Source: Burkholderiales bacterium (lineage in GTDB: Bacteria > Pseudomonadota > Gammaproteobacteria > Burkholderiales > Burkholderiaceae_F). Taken from it: a stretch of 64,000 nucleotides of DNA. The first letter of the stretch is position 1. Each line of letters starts with the position of its first letter. The stretch is taken from positions 1-64,000 of the forward strand of contig JADCGX010000037.1 in the NCBI GenBank assembly GCA_020248785.1, read 5' to 3'. The position numbers and the translations under genes were made by a program. Shown here piece after piece: positions 17,801 to 27,735 of this stretch. The notes under the pieces were generated by a model. The model had not been told where the DNA came from and searched no databases. It was given only the letters and a program-made list of their open reading frames with translations.

Positions 17801-19853
17801 CGTCGTTGCTCTCGATGGCTGCGTACGCCACATCGAAGAGCGCTTCACCATCACGCGTGACGCCAGCGGGCGCGCGGTGCGACTGCTCGGCACCAACAGC
17901 GACGTGACGCACGCGCGACTGGCCGAGCGCGAACACTTTGCCCTCATCAATCGCCTCCAGCTGGCCTGTCAGACGGCGAACATAGGCGTGTGGGAGCGGC
18001 AGGGCGACACCGAGGTCTGGAATGTCCAGATGCACGCGATCTACGGCACCGATGCGACCGGCCAGCCGAGCCGTTCAGACTGGCTGGCCAGGGTGCATCC
18101 CGACGATCGAAGCGACGTCGAGCGCAGGCTGAGCGAAATCGACCAGCAGGGCGGCGGCGCGATCGAATACCGCATCGTCCGCGGCGACGGCGAGATCAGG
18201 AAGATCCTCGACCGCTGCCGCATCGAGCGCGACGCCCACGGCTGCATCACGCGCTCGCTGGGTGTGCATCTCGACATCACCGACATCTGGCGCACCCAGC
18301 GTGAACGCGATGAACTGTCCAGCCGGGTCGAGCTGATTGCGAGCTCCATGGGTGTCGGCCTCTGGGAGTGGCGCTTGCCGGTCGGGCAGATGACCTGGAG
18401 CGAGCAGATGTTCACGCTGGTCGGCCATGACGTGCCGCGCAGCATGGGCGAGTGGCTTGCGCTGATTCATCCGGAAGACCGCGAACGGTCCCATGCGTCG
18501 CTGATCGGCGTCATCAAGCGCGGCGAGAGCATGCAATTGGACTATCGCGCGGTCTGGCCCGATGGGAGCGCGCACTGGCTGGCGAACCAGGTCCGGGTGG
18601 AACGCGGGCCCGACGGACGCGCAGTGCGCGTGTTCGGGGTGACCTGGGACATTACCGAGCGCAAGATCGCCGAGTCCGCGTTGACCGCCAAGGAGGCCGC
18701 CGAGCGTGCCAGCCGGGCGAAGACGGAGTTTCTTTCGCGGATGAGCCATGAGCTGCGCACCCCGCTGAATGCGATCCTCGGTTTCACGCAGATTCTCGAG
18801 ATTGATCGGTCGCAGCCCTTGTCGGCCGTCCAGCGGGAACGCATCGATCACATCAAGCAGGCGGGCTGGCATCTGCTCACGCTGATCAACGAAATTCTCG
18901 ACCTGTCGCGCATCGAGGCCGGCGCCACGGCGCTGAGCATGTCGGTGCTATCGACCCGCGAGATCGTCGAGGAAGCGCTGAAGCTCATCAAGACCGATGC
19001 GGCGCGCCGCAAGCTTGAGCTGTCCCTGGAGCAGCAGTTGGACGCGCCGCCGTCGGTGTGGGCAGATCGCATGCGCCTGAAGCAGGTGCTGTTGAATCTG
19101 CTGTCCAACGCCGTGAAGTACAACCGTGAAGGCGGCAGCATCACCGTGGAGTTGCGGGCCGATGCGCAAGGCGCGGCAGTGATCGCGGTGCGCGATGCCG
19201 GACCAGGCCTTGAACCGGCGCAGGTTGCGCGCCTGTTCGAGCCGTTCAACCGACTCGGTCTCGAAGGCTCGACCATCGAGGGCACGGGCATCGGACTGAC
19301 GATCGTCAAGAAGCTGGCCGAGCAGATGGGCGGCAGCATCGCCGTGCTTAGCGAGCCCGGCGTGGGCAGTGAGTTCAGCGTCACGCTGCAGGCCGCGAGC
19401 ATCAACACCGGAGAGACGGCGGCGGCCAGCCTCAGTGGTGATGGCAGCACCCGCGTGCGAACGGACGTGACCGGAAACGTGCTGTGCATCGAGGACAATC
19501 CGGCCAACCTGGCGGTGGTCGAAGCAGTCCTAAGGCTGCGACCGAATGTCACCTTGCTCAAGGCACCGGATGGCGCCACCGCGCGCGTGTTGGCCGCCGT
19601 CTGCCAGCCCGACGTGATTCTGGTCGACATGCGCTTGCCCGACACCGACGGCATGACGCTGTTTCGCGCGCTGCGTGCGCAACCGAAGACCGCACGCATT
19701 CCCTGTGTGGCCCTGTCGGCCAACGCCCTGCCCTCTGACATCGCGGCCGCGCGCATCGCAGGCTTCAGTGACTACCTCACCAAGCCGCTGTCGGCGGCCG
19801 AGTTGCTTCGTACCGTGGACGAGGTGCTGGACCCGCAGCCCCAGCCCCAATGA
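14820..19853 (+). CDS. Hybrid histidine kinase with ten PAS domains
   Basis: A 1,677-residue protein with no membrane segment or signal peptide, hence a cytosolic sensor. Ten PAS/PAC units end at about residues 130, 257, 384, 515, 642, 770, 898, 1026, 1151 and 1275, each closing with a D-(I/V)-T motif and recurring about every 127 residues. Then come HisKA (FLSRMSHELRTPLNAI, His near 1307), HATPase (N box NLLSNAVKYNREGG near 1420, GTGIGLTIVKKLAEQMGGS near 1489) and a C-terminal receiver (VLCIEDNPAN, Asp in ILVDMRLPDTDG, Lys in YLTKPLS). It probably phosphorylates its own receiver and signals with the adjacent regulator. The ligand is unknown. Confidence 0.93.
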   Translation: MPDAARTGRKSLSAGTELRLLRHLSRLSGIGAWQIDPANGDVLWTDALYRIFEIEPAQFVPGVDAMLTFLEPDDRVMLRQAMDRAIAEGTPWELELAARTARRRPIWLRVIGERLWQADGAVLLAGICEDVTPLCEQRDALHARSEEARKFAAVVETASTLVIITDPDGRIDWVNEAFTRVTGYSLLDVAGRQPAALLQDPADDATAFPRLAAGGGPTAGVELKLRRKDGSPYWARVELRPLCNDAGEIEHIVCAQEDITESKLAAQRASEAGDWLEVARVAAGIGFYFRASDSEELVIDEHSRAILGLTPEEPHLTLEQHLAMVLPADREQFVAMRTHASPEPTELEYRIRRRRDGAVRWVRALRVTLPAGERGSARILGAVIDITDLRCSDRQRRLLTERLALVSTAHDIGVWDLDIGTGNVQWNERMPVLYGIDAADAPRRVGEWLERFVFPADHERLVESLRTDQVAPNGQLKRRVEHRVVRGDGQLRWMESQATHVTGDDGRVLILGTSSDITDRKDSEQRLRDALQRLEIATERARVGIFMRDTVTRAGYWSPEMFQLYGMPEQAQAPSTEQVVERIHPDDRKTYLGLWLRAMQTDEFDDVQLRVVLPDGRLRWLMIRGRRETSATGGSLRMAGVTLDITAQKQAEAEAAASAAWLKLATETSGIGTWERDLVTGTGIWDPTMFRLMGLKPGSGVPARHIVDAMVHREDRASVLAARRHMQEVMHPIEYEYRMVRPDGTVAHINTRGVVLRDDAGQPVRAIGAAIDVTASRAAQRRLREFNEWLQLASGATGVAFFRLSLDDSTEYADRQMKSLYGFDPEGPTPGFEQLLSVIEPEDRERVLQVRMQSNTSDVPLETEYRVRLPDGKLRQIFTRRALLRDEGGQPLYVVGTAIDVTASRLVQAELQASNQRLALAQRTSGIGIWDWDVDRGTMTVDDVIRELLGVAADWVPDFERWMALVHPDDQAQARRVYDEALPSRRLDGRSEYRVVALDGCVRHIEERFTITRDASGRAVRLLGTNSDVTHARLAEREHFALINRLQLACQTANIGVWERQGDTEVWNVQMHAIYGTDATGQPSRSDWLARVHPDDRSDVERRLSEIDQQGGGAIEYRIVRGDGEIRKILDRCRIERDAHGCITRSLGVHLDITDIWRTQRERDELSSRVELIASSMGVGLWEWRLPVGQMTWSEQMFTLVGHDVPRSMGEWLALIHPEDRERSHASLIGVIKRGESMQLDYRAVWPDGSAHWLANQVRVERGPDGRAVRVFGVTWDITERKIAESALTAKEAAERASRAKTEFLSRMSHELRTPLNAILGFTQILEIDRSQPLSAVQRERIDHIKQAGWHLLTLINEILDLSRIEAGATALSMSVLSTREIVEEALKLIKTDAARRKLELSLEQQLDAPPSVWADRMRLKQVLLNLLSNAVKYNREGGSITVELRADAQGAAVIAVRDAGPGLEPAQVARLFEPFNRLGLEGSTIEGTGIGLTIVKKLAEQMGGSIAVLSEPGVGSEFSVTLQAASINTGETAAASLSGDGSTRVRTDVTGNVLCIEDNPANLAVVEAVLRLRPNVTLLKAPDGATARVLAAVCQPDVILVDMRLPDTDGMTLFRALRAQPKTARIPCVALSANALPSDIAAARIAGFSDYLTKPLSAAELLRTVDEVLDPQPQPQ

Positions 19854-20097
19854 CTGTTTCACCAGGCCGCCCCCGCAGACGGTGAGTCTCTCTGCGCAGC
19901 CGCCGTAGTGAAGTCACGCATTGAAAGAACCACGTTGGTTCGTCGGTGCAACGCGGCCTTGCGCGGCGCCTCGACGCGCGATGTCGGGGCGGATGCCGGA
20001 GCGGGACGCGCACCGAAGATCTGCCGCGGCAAGCCGCCGCTACAATCCGCGCTGCTGCGTCCTTGCGCCGCTCATCGACGGCGATCGCACTGCATTC

Positions 20098-22788
20098 ATG
20101 CGAAACGACAAGGTCGTCACGACTCGACGTGCCGACTATCTCCCGCCTGCATTCTTGGTCGAGCGCATCGATCTCGAGTTTGATCTCGATGCGACGCGCA
20201 CGATCGTCACGGCGATCCTGCGCCTGAAGAGAAACGCACACGGCCCGGGCGGCGCGCTGGTGCTCGACGGCGACGACCTCGAACTGCTTGGTGTGGAGTG
20301 CAACGGCCGCACGCTCGCCTCGGGCGCCTACGAGCCGCACGACGATCGCCTCGTGCTGCAGCCGCCCGCCGAAGCATTCACGTTGCGCATCCACAACAGC
20401 ATCAACCCGCAGGCCAACAGCGAGTTAGTGGGCCTGTTCATGTCGCACGGCAACCTGTTCACGCAGTGCGAGGCCGAGGGATTCCGGCGCATCACGTACT
20501 TTCCGGACCGGCCCGACGTGATGTCGGTCTACACGGTGACGCTGCGCGCGGATCCGCAGGCGTTCCCGGTGCTGCTGTCCAATGGCAATCTGGTGACCCA
20601 GGGCCGGCTGCCGGATGGCCGTCACTACGCACGCTGGGAAGATCCATTTCCGAAGCCGAGCTACCTCTTTGCGCTGGTTGCGGGCCGCTTCGTGTGCCGC
20701 GAGGAGCGGATGCTCACGCAGTCCGGCCGCGAGGTGCTGCTGCAGGTGTGGGTGGAGCCGGGCCAGCTCGACAAGACCGAACATGCCATGACAGCGCTCA
20801 AGCGCTCGATCCGCTGGGATGAGCAGCGCTACGGGCTGGAGCTCGACCTCGACCGCTTCATGATCGTCGCCTCCAATCATTTCAACATGGGGGCGATGGA
20901 GAACAAGGGTCTCAACATCTTCAACGCCAAGTACGTGCTGGCCAATCCGGCGGTGGCCACCGATGTGGACTACGCCAACATCGAGTCGATGGTCGGGCAC
21001 GAGTACTTCCACAACTGGAGCGGCAACCGCGTCACCTGCCGCGACTGGTTCCAGCTCAGTCTCAAGGAAGGGCTCACCGTCTTCCGTGACCAGGAGTTCA
21101 CCGCCGACATACTGGCGCTGGACGCCGGCGCACCCGAGCAGGCGCTCTGGGCGCGCGCGGTCAAGCGGATCGAGGATGTGCGCACCTTGCGCGCCTCGCA
21201 GTTTCCGGAAGACGCGGGGCCGATGGCGCATCCAGTGCGTCCCGACTCTTATCAGGAGATCGGCAACTTCTATACGGCCACCGTCTACGAAAAGGGTGCC
21301 GAGGTCGTGCGCATGCTGCAGACGCTGCTCGGCCGCGAGGTCTTTGCGCGCGGTCTGGCGCTGTACCTCGAGCGGCATGACGGCCAGGCGGTGACCTGCG
21401 ATGACTTCGTCGCGGCGATGGGCGAGGCCGCCGGGCGCGATCTGTCGTGCTTCAGCCGCTGGTACGCGCAGGCCGGTACGCCGCGCGTGGCCGTCGGCGC
21501 ACGCTACGACGAAGCCAGCCGCAGCTACGAGCTGACGCTGGCGCAAACCTGCCCCCCCACGCCGGGCCAGAGCGAGAAGGAGCCGTTCCACGTTCCGGTC
21601 GCCGTCGGCTTGCTGGGGCCCGACGGCCACAACCTGCCGCTGCAACTGGACAACGAGGCCGCACCCAAGGGCACCACGCGTGTGCTCGAGCTCACCGAGG
21701 CGAGCCAGACCTTCCGCTTCGTCAACGTCGCGGTCGAGCCCGTGCCCTCGCTGGCGCGCGACTTTTCCGCACCGATCATCGTCGACTACCGCTACAAGGA
21801 CGACGAACTGGCCTTCCTTGCGGCCCACGACAGCGATGCGTTCAACCGCTGGGAAGCGGGCCAGCGCCTGGCGGTGGGTCGGCTGATCTCGGCCACCGAT
21901 GCGGTGGAGATGCAGCAACCGATCAAACTCGACGACGTGCTGGAGCGGACGTTCCGCACCACGCTGGCCGATGGCGCGCTCGCCCCCAGCTTCAAGGAGC
22001 AGGCGCTGCAGTTGCCGGCGGAGGCGTTCGTCGCCGAGCAGCGCGTCATGGTGGATCCCGAGGCGATCCGCGCGGCGCGTCAGGCGCTGCGCGCGCAACT
22101 GGGCAGTCGGCTCGCGAGCGAATGGCTGGCCGCGTATGGGGCGCATGCCGTCCCTGGCCCCTATTCGCCCGATCCGCTGGCCGCGGGCAAGCGTGCGTTG
22201 CGCAACTTGGCGCTGGCCTACCTGGTGGACGCCGACGCGCCCGGCGCACTGGACCTTGCCCGCAGGCAACTCGACGAGGCCGGCAACATGACCGACCGGC
22301 AGGCGGCGCTCGCCTGCATCGTCAACAGCAAGGCGCCCTACAAGGCCGACGTGCTGGTGCAGTTTGCGCGCGACTGGACCAATGAGCCGCTGCTGATGAA
22401 CAAGTGGTTCCATCTGCAGGCGACCGCCATCGGCCAGCCTGGCGAGCCCCCCGTGCTCACGCGCGTGCGGCTGCTCTTGAAGCATCGCAACTTCTCGCTC
22501 GCCAACCCCAACAACGTGTACGCGCTGGTCCTCGGTTTTTGCGCCAATAACCTGGCGGAGTTTCATCACGCCGACGGCTCGGGCTACGCCTTCTGGGTGG
22601 AGCAGGTGGTGGCGCTCGATCGTCTGAACCCGACGGTGGCCGCACGCGTGGCGCGCGCGCTCGATCGCTGGCGCAAGTTCACGCCGGATCGCAGCCGCAA
22701 GATGCGCAGCGCGCTCCAGGAGGTCGCCGAAGCCCGCAACCTGTCGCGCGACGTGCGCGAGATCGTCACGAAAGCACTGGACAACTAA
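20098..22788 (+). CDS. pepN: Aminopeptidase N (M1 family)
   Basis: An 896-residue cytosolic zinc aminopeptidase that removes N-terminal residues from peptides. It has the exopeptidase motif GAMEN near residue 265 and the zinc site HEYFHNW at about 301 with the second Glu in [13 protein letters not shown], followed by the long helical C-terminal domain of the E. coli PepN type. The start at [17 protein letters not shown] matches family length; in-frame sequence upstream back to 19921 lacks coding character. fbp follows 73 bp downstream, as in many Burkholderiales. Confidence 0.95.
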   Translation: MRNDKVVTTRRADYLPPAFLVERIDLEFDLDATRTIVTAILRLKRNAHGPGGALVLDGDDLELLGVECNGRTLASGAYEPHDDRLVLQPPAEAFTLRIHNSINPQANSELVGLFMSHGNLFTQCEAEGFRRITYFPDRPDVMSVYTVTLRADPQAFPVLLSNGNLVTQGRLPDGRHYARWEDPFPKPSYLFALVAGRFVCREERMLTQSGREVLLQVWVEPGQLDKTEHAMTALKRSIRWDEQRYGLELDLDRFMIVASNHFNMGAMENKGLNIFNAKYVLANPAVATDVDYANIESMVGHEYFHNWSGNRVTCRDWFQLSLKEGLTVFRDQEFTADILALDAGAPEQALWARAVKRIEDVRTLRASQFPEDAGPMAHPVRPDSYQEIGNFYTATVYEKGAEVVRMLQTLLGREVFARGLALYLERHDGQAVTCDDFVAAMGEAAGRDLSCFSRWYAQAGTPRVAVGARYDEASRSYELTLAQTCPPTPGQSEKEPFHVPVAVGLLGPDGHNLPLQLDNEAAPKGTTRVLELTEASQTFRFVNVAVEPVPSLARDFSAPIIVDYRYKDDELAFLAAHDSDAFNRWEAGQRLAVGRLISATDAVEMQQPIKLDDVLERTFRTTLADGALAPSFKEQALQLPAEAFVAEQRVMVDPEAIRAARQALRAQLGSRLASEWLAAYGAHAVPGPYSPDPLAAGKRALRNLALAYLVDADAPGALDLARRQLDEAGNMTDRQAALACIVNSKAPYKADVLVQFARDWTNEPLLMNKWFHLQATAIGQPGEPPVLTRVRLLLKHRNFSLANPNNVYALVLGFCANNLAEFHHADGSGYAFWVEQVVALDRLNPTVAARVARALDRWRKFTPDRSRKMRSALQEVAEARNLSRDVREIVTKALDN

Positions 22789-22861
22789 GCGCGGGGATCG
22801 AGGATTGAGGAGCGAGCAAGGCTCGCCCCCATCGCAGCTCCTCGATCCTCACAACGCAATC

Positions 22862-23875
22862 ATGAAGATGCGTATCTCCCTCACCCACTACCTGATCCGC
22901 TCCGAGCGCGCGCATGGCACCGACCCCAACCTGCGTCTTCTGATCGAGACCGTCGCGCGCGCGGTCAAGACGATCAGCCACGCCGTGGGCAAGGGCGCCT
23001 TGTGGGGAGGCAATGAAGGCGGCGTGCTGGGCTCGCTTGGCAGCACCAACGTGCAGGGCGAGACGCAGAAGAAGCTCGATGTCATCGCCAACGAGATCCT
23101 CGTGGAGGCCAACGAGTGGGGCGGGCATCTGGCGGGCATGGCGAGCGAGGAGATGGACACGCCGGTGGGCATCCCGGTGGCCTACCCGCGCGGGCACTAC
23201 CTGCTGCTGTTCGATCCGCTCGACGGCTCGAGCAACGTCGATGTCAACGTGTCCATCGGCACCATTTTCTCCGTGCTGCCTGCGCCTGCCGGGATGAGCG
23301 AAGACGATGACCGGGCGTTCCTGCAGCCGGGTCGCAACCAGGTGTGCGCCGGCTATGCCGTGTACGGCCCGCAGACCGTGCTGGTTCTGACACTCGGCCA
23401 CGGGGTGGTGGCCTTCACGCTCGACCGCGACACCGGCAGCTTCGTGCTGACACAAGAAGACATCCGGATCCCGGCCGACACCAAAGAGTTTGCGATCAAC
23501 ATGTCGAACCGTCGCCACTGGGCCCAGCCGGTGCAGCGCTACATTGACGAGTGCCTGGCGGGCAGGACCGGGCCACGCGGCAAGGACTTCAACATGCGCT
23601 GGATCGCCAGCATGGTGGCCGAGGTCCATCGCATCATGCAGCGCGGCGGCATCTTCCTGTACCCCTGGGACAAGCGTGAGCCCGACAAGCCCGGCAAGCT
23701 GCGCCTGATGTACGAAGCCAATCCGATGGCCATGCTGGTGGAGCAGGCCGGCGGCATGGCCACCGACGGGCGCCAGCGCATTCTGAACATCGAGCCGACC
23801 CAGTTGCACCAGCGCGTGTCGGTGATGCTGGGCTCGCGCAACGAGGTGGAGTACGTGACCGGGCTGCACCGCTAA
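22862..23875 (+). CDS. fbp: Fructose-1,6-bisphosphatase, class 1
   Basis: A 337-residue class 1 FBPase that dephosphorylates fructose-1,6-bisphosphate in gluconeogenesis (and the Calvin cycle where present). Metal and substrate motifs are visible: [18 protein letters not shown], the family signature [20 protein letters not shown], and [23 protein letters not shown] at 22862 ([11 protein letters not shown]) matches orthologues; the in-frame start at 22805 lies in repetitive intergenic sequence. Confidence 0.95.
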   Translation: MKMRISLTHYLIRSERAHGTDPNLRLLIETVARAVKTISHAVGKGALWGGNEGGVLGSLGSTNVQGETQKKLDVIANEILVEANEWGGHLAGMASEEMDTPVGIPVAYPRGHYLLLFDPLDGSSNVDVNVSIGTIFSVLPAPAGMSEDDDRAFLQPGRNQVCAGYAVYGPQTVLVLTLGHGVVAFTLDRDTGSFVLTQEDIRIPADTKEFAINMSNRRHWAQPVQRYIDECLAGRTGPRGKDFNMRWIASMVAEVHRIMQRGGIFLYPWDKREPDKPGKLRLMYEANPMAMLVEQAGGMATDGRQRILNIEPTQLHQRVSVMLGSRNEVEYVTGLHR

Positions 23876-23893
23876 AGCGCAGTTGCCGACGCC

Positions 23894-24328
23894 ATGTCGA
23901 TGCTCCTGGTCGCGGCGCAGTTTGGCCTGATCGTGCTGCTCGTGGTCAGCACGCAGCCGCTGGCGACGCCGCTGGCCAACGCACTTGCCTTTGCGCTGGT
24001 GGTCCTCGCCACGTTCGTCGGCATCAGCGCGCTCGCTGCCAACCGGCCCGGCAACTTCAACATTCGCCCGGAGCTGAAGCCGGGTGCACACCTCGTTACC
24101 GACGGCATCTACCGCTGGGTGCGGCATCCGATGTATCTCGCGGTGCTGCTCGCGACGGCCGCCGCGCTGGCCGCCGATCCGCGGCTCTGGCGCATCGGCG
24201 CTTGGCTGGCACTTCTGGCCGTTCTGCTCGCCAAGGCAGGTCGCGAAGAACGCGAGCTGCTCGAGCACTTCGCGCAGTACGACGCCTACATGCGTCACAC
24301 CCGCAAACTGGTGCCCTATCTCTACTGA
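23894..24328 (+). CDS. ICMT/PEMT-family membrane methyltransferase
   Basis: A 144-residue membrane protein with several hydrophobic segments (LLVAAQFGLIVLLVV, ANALAFALVVLATFVGISAL, LWRIGAWLALLAVLLA). It has the AdoMet-binding signature of the isoprenylcysteine/phospholipid methyltransferase superfamily: GIYRWVRHPMYLAVLL followed by REERELLEHFAQYDAYMRHT and LVPYLY. The substrate in bacteria is unknown, probably a lipid. It starts 18 bp after fbp. Confidence 0.85.
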   Translation: MSMLLVAAQFGLIVLLVVSTQPLATPLANALAFALVVLATFVGISALAANRPGNFNIRPELKPGAHLVTDGIYRWVRHPMYLAVLLATAAALAADPRLWRIGAWLALLAVLLAKAGREERELLEHFAQYDAYMRHTRKLVPYLY

Positions 24329-24560
24329 CTTGCAAGGTCGCGGCGACAATTCTTAGGACGCCGCGAAGCTCCCGGGCAACAACAGCCAAAGGCTGGCACC
24401 GCCCAACCGCAACGCCGGCCATCGCTCGTCGGCTGCTGCGGCAGGCCAGACAACAGGCTTCGACCCAGCCTCACCCAAAGCGTTGCCTGCAACTCAGCTG
24501 CGCGTCCCGCGCGAAGATGCAAAGCGCCTTTGTTTGCAAACGGATCGGGATGTCGCGGCA

Positions 24561-24605
24561 CTGTGCCTCGACGAACTATGCCTCGACGAACTGTGTATCG
24601 ACGCA
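24561..24605. repeat. Three 15-bp tandem repeats
   Basis: Units CTGTGCCTCGACGAA, CTATGCCTCGACGAA and CTGTGTATCGACGCA follow one another directly. The length is a multiple of three, but no gene is convincing here. Confidence 0.6.
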
Positions 24606-24730
24606 TTGCATAACGTTCGACGTAAGCAGAAGCAGCGGGCATACCCGTGGCGCTGAGCTTGACGGAATGTACGCCGTCGATAGACCGCGCCCCTGCGGGA
24701 TGCGCGGGCCCCCTTAGGAGGGAGTCTGCC

Positions 24731-24922
24731 TCAAGAACTGCGCGATCTCCTGTCGGCGCAGTGGGTGACGTGATTGAGATCGGCAGGCGCCCTGGCGGCA
24801 GGCACGCGATGCACCGCGCGCGGCGCATCGTCACCGACGAGAATCTTGCCGCCTTCGGCCACGAGATCGCTGACGGCTCGGGGCAGCGTCTTCGGGGTGC
24901 GGCGTATCGAGATCGGTTTCAT
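24731..24922 (-). CDS. Possible small protein
   Basis: A 63-residue frame, MKPISIRRTPKTLPRAVSDL then VAEGGKILVGDDAPRAVHRV, with GAGG five bases before the ATG. It is basic and soluble, and I know no family. It could be a decayed antitoxin-like gene or chance in G+C-rich DNA. Confidence 0.35.
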   Translation of the reverse strand: MKPISIRRTPKTLPRAVSDLVAEGGKILVGDDAPRAVHRVPAARAPADLNHVTHCADRRSRSS

Positions 24923-24972
24923 AGCGTCCTCGCGGGATCAATGGTGTAGCCTGCGCCACTGCCCATCCCGCA

Positions 24973-24993
24973 TCGGTGCGTTACCGAACATAA
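24973..24993 (+). promoter_or_regulatory. Shared motif before Crp/Fnr gene 1
   Basis: TCGGTGCGTTACCGAACATAA lies 83-103 bp upstream of the regulator start. A near-identical copy lies at 28552-28572 before the second Crp/Fnr gene, and looser copies lie at 28590-28611 and 31427-31441 (minus). It is probably an operator or promoter element of one regulon. Confidence 0.5.
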
Positions 24994-25075
24994 GAGACGA
25001 GCGGCTGCCCATACTCTTCATCACAAGCCGCAAATGCAAGAAACAGCGCAGCACATAAACGCTGGGAACGTTTGA

Positions 25076-25795
25076 ATGACCGCGCTTGACGATCCGCGCC
25101 AGAACCAACTGCTGGCGGCGCTGCCGGAAGCCGAACTGGCGCGCTGGCGACCCTACCTCGAAGCCATCGACCTGCCGCTCGGCAAGGCGCTGTACGAATC
25201 CGGCGGCAAACTGACCCACGTGGTCTTCCCGACCACCGCCATCGTCTCGCTGCTGTACGTGATGAAAGACGGCGCCTCGGCCGAGATCGCCGTGGTGGGG
25301 CACGAAGGCATCGTCGGCATCTCGCTCTTCATGGGCGGGGACTCGACCCCGAGCCGCGCGGTGGTGCAAAGCGCCGGGCGCGGCTTCCGGTTGCGCGCTG
25401 GCCTGATGATGCAGGAGTTCGACCGCTCCGGCCCGGTGCTGCACCTGCTGCTGCGCTACACGCAGGCGCTGATCACGCAGATGGCGCAGACCGCGGTGTG
25501 CAACCGCCATCATTCGCTCGACCAGCAGTTGTGCCGCTGGCTGCTGCTGAGCCTGGACCGACTGCCTTCGGACGACTTGGTGATGACGCAGGAGCTGATC
25601 GCCAACATGCTGGGCGTGCGCCGCGAAGGCGTGACCGATGCAGCCGGCGCGCTGCAAAAGGCCGGGCTGATTCGCTATCGGCGCGGCCACATCACCGTGC
25701 TCGACCGCGCCGGGCTGGAGCGGCGCACCTGCGAGTGCTACGCGGTCGTCAAGCGGGAGTACGACCGGCTGTTGCCGACCACGACGGCGAGCTGA
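25076..25795 (+). CDS. Crp/Fnr-family transcriptional regulator (copy 1)
   Basis: A 239-residue protein with an N-terminal cyclic-nucleotide-binding-like barrel (KALYESGGKLTHVVFPTTAI, VVGHEGIVGISLFMGGD) and a C-terminal winged helix (DLVMTQELIANMLGVRREGV, GLIRYRRGHITVLDRAGLE). It has no FNR-type iron-sulfur cysteines at the N-terminus and the cAMP pocket is not conserved, so the effector is unknown. The paralogue is at 28685-29395. The family often accompanies general-stress genes such as the CsbD and BON genes nearby. Confidence 0.9.
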   Translation: MTALDDPRQNQLLAALPEAELARWRPYLEAIDLPLGKALYESGGKLTHVVFPTTAIVSLLYVMKDGASAEIAVVGHEGIVGISLFMGGDSTPSRAVVQSAGRGFRLRAGLMMQEFDRSGPVLHLLLRYTQALITQMAQTAVCNRHHSLDQQLCRWLLLSLDRLPSDDLVMTQELIANMLGVRREGVTDAAGALQKAGLIRYRRGHITVLDRAGLERRTCECYAVVKREYDRLLPTTTAS

Positions 25796-25835
25796 CCAGC
25801 CGCCGCCTGCGACCTCCCGACGGCGGCTGCCCATC

Positions 25836-26756
25836 ATGATCCGGATCGACCTGCGAATCGGTTTGCGCTACGAGATCGACGCCGGCGGCGCCGATTTCGT
25901 CTTCAACATCCACGCAGCGCAGACACCCCGTCAGACGTTATCGGCCGAGACGCTGCACCTCGACCCGCCGCTCGCCACGACGCTCCACACTGACGCTGTC
26001 ACCGGCAACCGCCGGCTGCGCCTGCGCGCCCCGGCCGGCGCGCTGCGTCTCGCGTACGCGGTGGTGGTGGAGTTGGATCACTACCGTACCGACCCCGCGC
26101 AATTGACCGAAGTCGCGGTGCAGGACCTGCCGCCCCAGGTGCTCGGCTATCTGTACCCAAGCCGCTACTGTCAGTCGGACCGGCTGAGCAGGCTGGCGGC
26201 GGACGAGTTCGGCACACTGCCACGCGGCCATGCGCGGGTGCAGGCCATCGCCGACTGGGTGCACCGGCGCGTGATCTTCACCCCCAACAGTTCCAACGCC
26301 AGTACCTCGGCACTGGATACGCTGGTTGCGCGCGCCGGCGTCTGCCGCGATTTTGCGCATCTCATGATCGCGCTGTGCCGCGCGGTCGGCGTGCCGGCAC
26401 GCTTCGTCACCGGCACCGACTACGGCGCCGACCCTGCCCTGGGTCCATCGGACTTTCACGCCTACGTGGAGGCGTATCTGGGCCACCGGTGGGTCATCTT
26501 CGATCCCGCCGGCACCGGCATCCCGATGGGTTATCTGCGCATCGGCACCGGGCGAGACGCCGCCGATGTCGCATTCGCCACGGTGTTCGGTGGTGTCGTC
26601 ACCCACGCGCCGAAGGTGAGCGCCACGGCCCTCGCGGACGCAGCGCACGGCGTGGCGTTGCCGTATCTCTGTTCCGAGGCGCTGAGTACCGACGAGGCTC
26701 TCGATACGATGGTCGGCGCATCGACTTCGGTCACTCGCTCCAACGCCAACCTTTAG
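25836..26756 (+). CDS. Transglutaminase-like cysteine protease family protein
   Basis: A 306-residue protein with an N-terminal beta-rich domain and a transglutaminase core. The catalytic triad is visible as Cys in ARAGVCRDFAHLMIALCRA, His in DFHAYVEAYLGHRW and Asp in VIFDPAGTG. These bacterial proteins are thought to be peptidases or amide hydrolases; the substrate is unknown. No signal peptide, hence cytosolic. The start is 41 bp after the Crp/Fnr gene, possibly one operon. Confidence 0.9.
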   Translation: MIRIDLRIGLRYEIDAGGADFVFNIHAAQTPRQTLSAETLHLDPPLATTLHTDAVTGNRRLRLRAPAGALRLAYAVVVELDHYRTDPAQLTEVAVQDLPPQVLGYLYPSRYCQSDRLSRLAADEFGTLPRGHARVQAIADWVHRRVIFTPNSSNASTSALDTLVARAGVCRDFAHLMIALCRAVGVPARFVTGTDYGADPALGPSDFHAYVEAYLGHRWVIFDPAGTGIPMGYLRIGTGRDAADVAFATVFGGVVTHAPKVSATALADAAHGVALPYLCSEALSTDEALDTMVGASTSVTRSNANL

Positions 26757-27322
26757 CCCGGATCTATCACCGAGTCACCCCAGCAGAGGCGGCAATTCTC
26801 GCTCTTTAAACGGCATGTGGAAGCCATGCTTGGACAGAACCACTTTGGACTGTCGGAGCGACGCGAGCTTGCGTGGCACGCATGCATCCGCACAACTCCT
26901 GCGTCCGTGATGAGCATTCGGGCTAAGCGCGTGCTGACCCCACCAGCACCAGGCTGAACACTGGCGAGCCCGCGCCGACGAGCCACCTCAGCCTGTCGTC
27001 CATGACCGCCGACACGCGATCGCTACAGCGTCGCACCCCTGCCGACGGGCACTGCAAGTGCAGCGCTTTGCCTACGCAAAGCGCCTCGATACCCCGTCCG
27101 GAGAACACCCAGGAGCAACCGGCTACACGCAATCGCCGCCGCAGGGCAGCCCGTCAGCCGCGACATCGACGCGACGTAGCCAGCCGTCGGTTCGTTTACG
27201 CGCATTGCCGCCGATACGTTGTTCTGTGTGCTGGCGCACGGACTCGCCGTGTGTCAGCGCCTAGCGTGGGTCTTGGTTGAGGCGTCCTGCTCCGCAGGTG
27301 TCGGATCGAACGAGGAGATGGC
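26757..27322. other. Gene-free stretch with a hairpin
   Basis: No supported gene. A 9-bp stem (GCGCTTTGC with GCAAAGCGC, 4-base loop) lies at 27063-27084 without a T tract. The part nearest csbD is its probable promoter region. Confidence 0.55.
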
Positions 27323-27448
27323 ATGCGTGAGTTTGCGACGAAACGCATTCTTCCCCGCTTGCATGCCGGCATCCTGCTCAGTGACGCCGTCTTCACCCGG
27401 TGCCACCGCGACCGCGCGGTCGGCACCGCTTTCGCAGCACTTGCATGA
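27323..27448 (+). CDS. Possible 41-residue leader peptide before csbD
   Basis: ATG at 27323 is preceded by GAGGAG with 5-bp spacing and opens the frame MREFATKRILPRLHAGILLS and then DAVFTRCHRDRAVGTAFAAL. Its TGA merges with the ribosome-binding site of csbD (TGAGGAG), which would allow coupled translation. No homology is known to me; it may be chance. Confidence 0.3.
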   Translation: MREFATKRILPRLHAGILLSDAVFTRCHRDRAVGTAFAALA

Positions 27449-27457
27449 GGAGTCGAT

Positions 27458-27718
27458 ATGAACTGGGATCGCATTGAAGGCAATTGGAAGCAAGTCACGG
27501 GCAAGGCCAAGGCACAGTGGGGCAAGCTGACAGACGGCGACTTCGAGGTCATCGCAGGCCGGCGCGAACAACTGGCCGGCAAGATCCAGGAACGCTATGG
27601 GATCGCCAAGGAAGAAGCCGAACGGCAACTCACCGAATGGCAAAACCAGGCGAACGACTCCTGGTTCGCGGCCGAGAAGAAGCTAGACGCGAAGCAAGAA
27701 GCACGCGTCACTGGGTAG
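27458..27718 (+). CDS. CsbD-like stress protein
   Basis: An 86-residue, highly charged soluble protein: MNWDRIEGNWKQVTGKAKAQ, WGKLTDGDFEVIAGRREQLA, GKIQERYGIAKEEAERQL. The WDRIEGNWKQ...GK(A/V)K...WGKLTDDD pattern defines the CsbD family, small proteins induced by general stress whose biochemical role is unknown. AGGAG lies 6 bp before the ATG. A strong bidirectional hairpin follows. Confidence 0.93.
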   Translation: MNWDRIEGNWKQVTGKAKAQWGKLTDGDFEVIAGRREQLAGKIQERYGIAKEEAERQLTEWQNQANDSWFAAEKKLDAKQEARVTG

Positions 27719-27735
27719 GCTCCAAAGCCCGTACG

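Larger units (their letters stand above)
24329..25075. other. Mostly gene-free stretch before the first Crp/Fnr gene
   Basis: No confident gene. It contains three 15-bp tandem repeats at 24561-24605, a possible 63-codon minus-strand gene at 24731-24922, and a motif at 24973-24993 shared with the promoter region of the second Crp/Fnr gene. Confidence 0.6.

Noticed and set aside
24329-25075. Several overlapping short frames in this gap as genes
   Set aside because: No conserved features or ribosome-binding sites except for the weak 63-codon frame listed.
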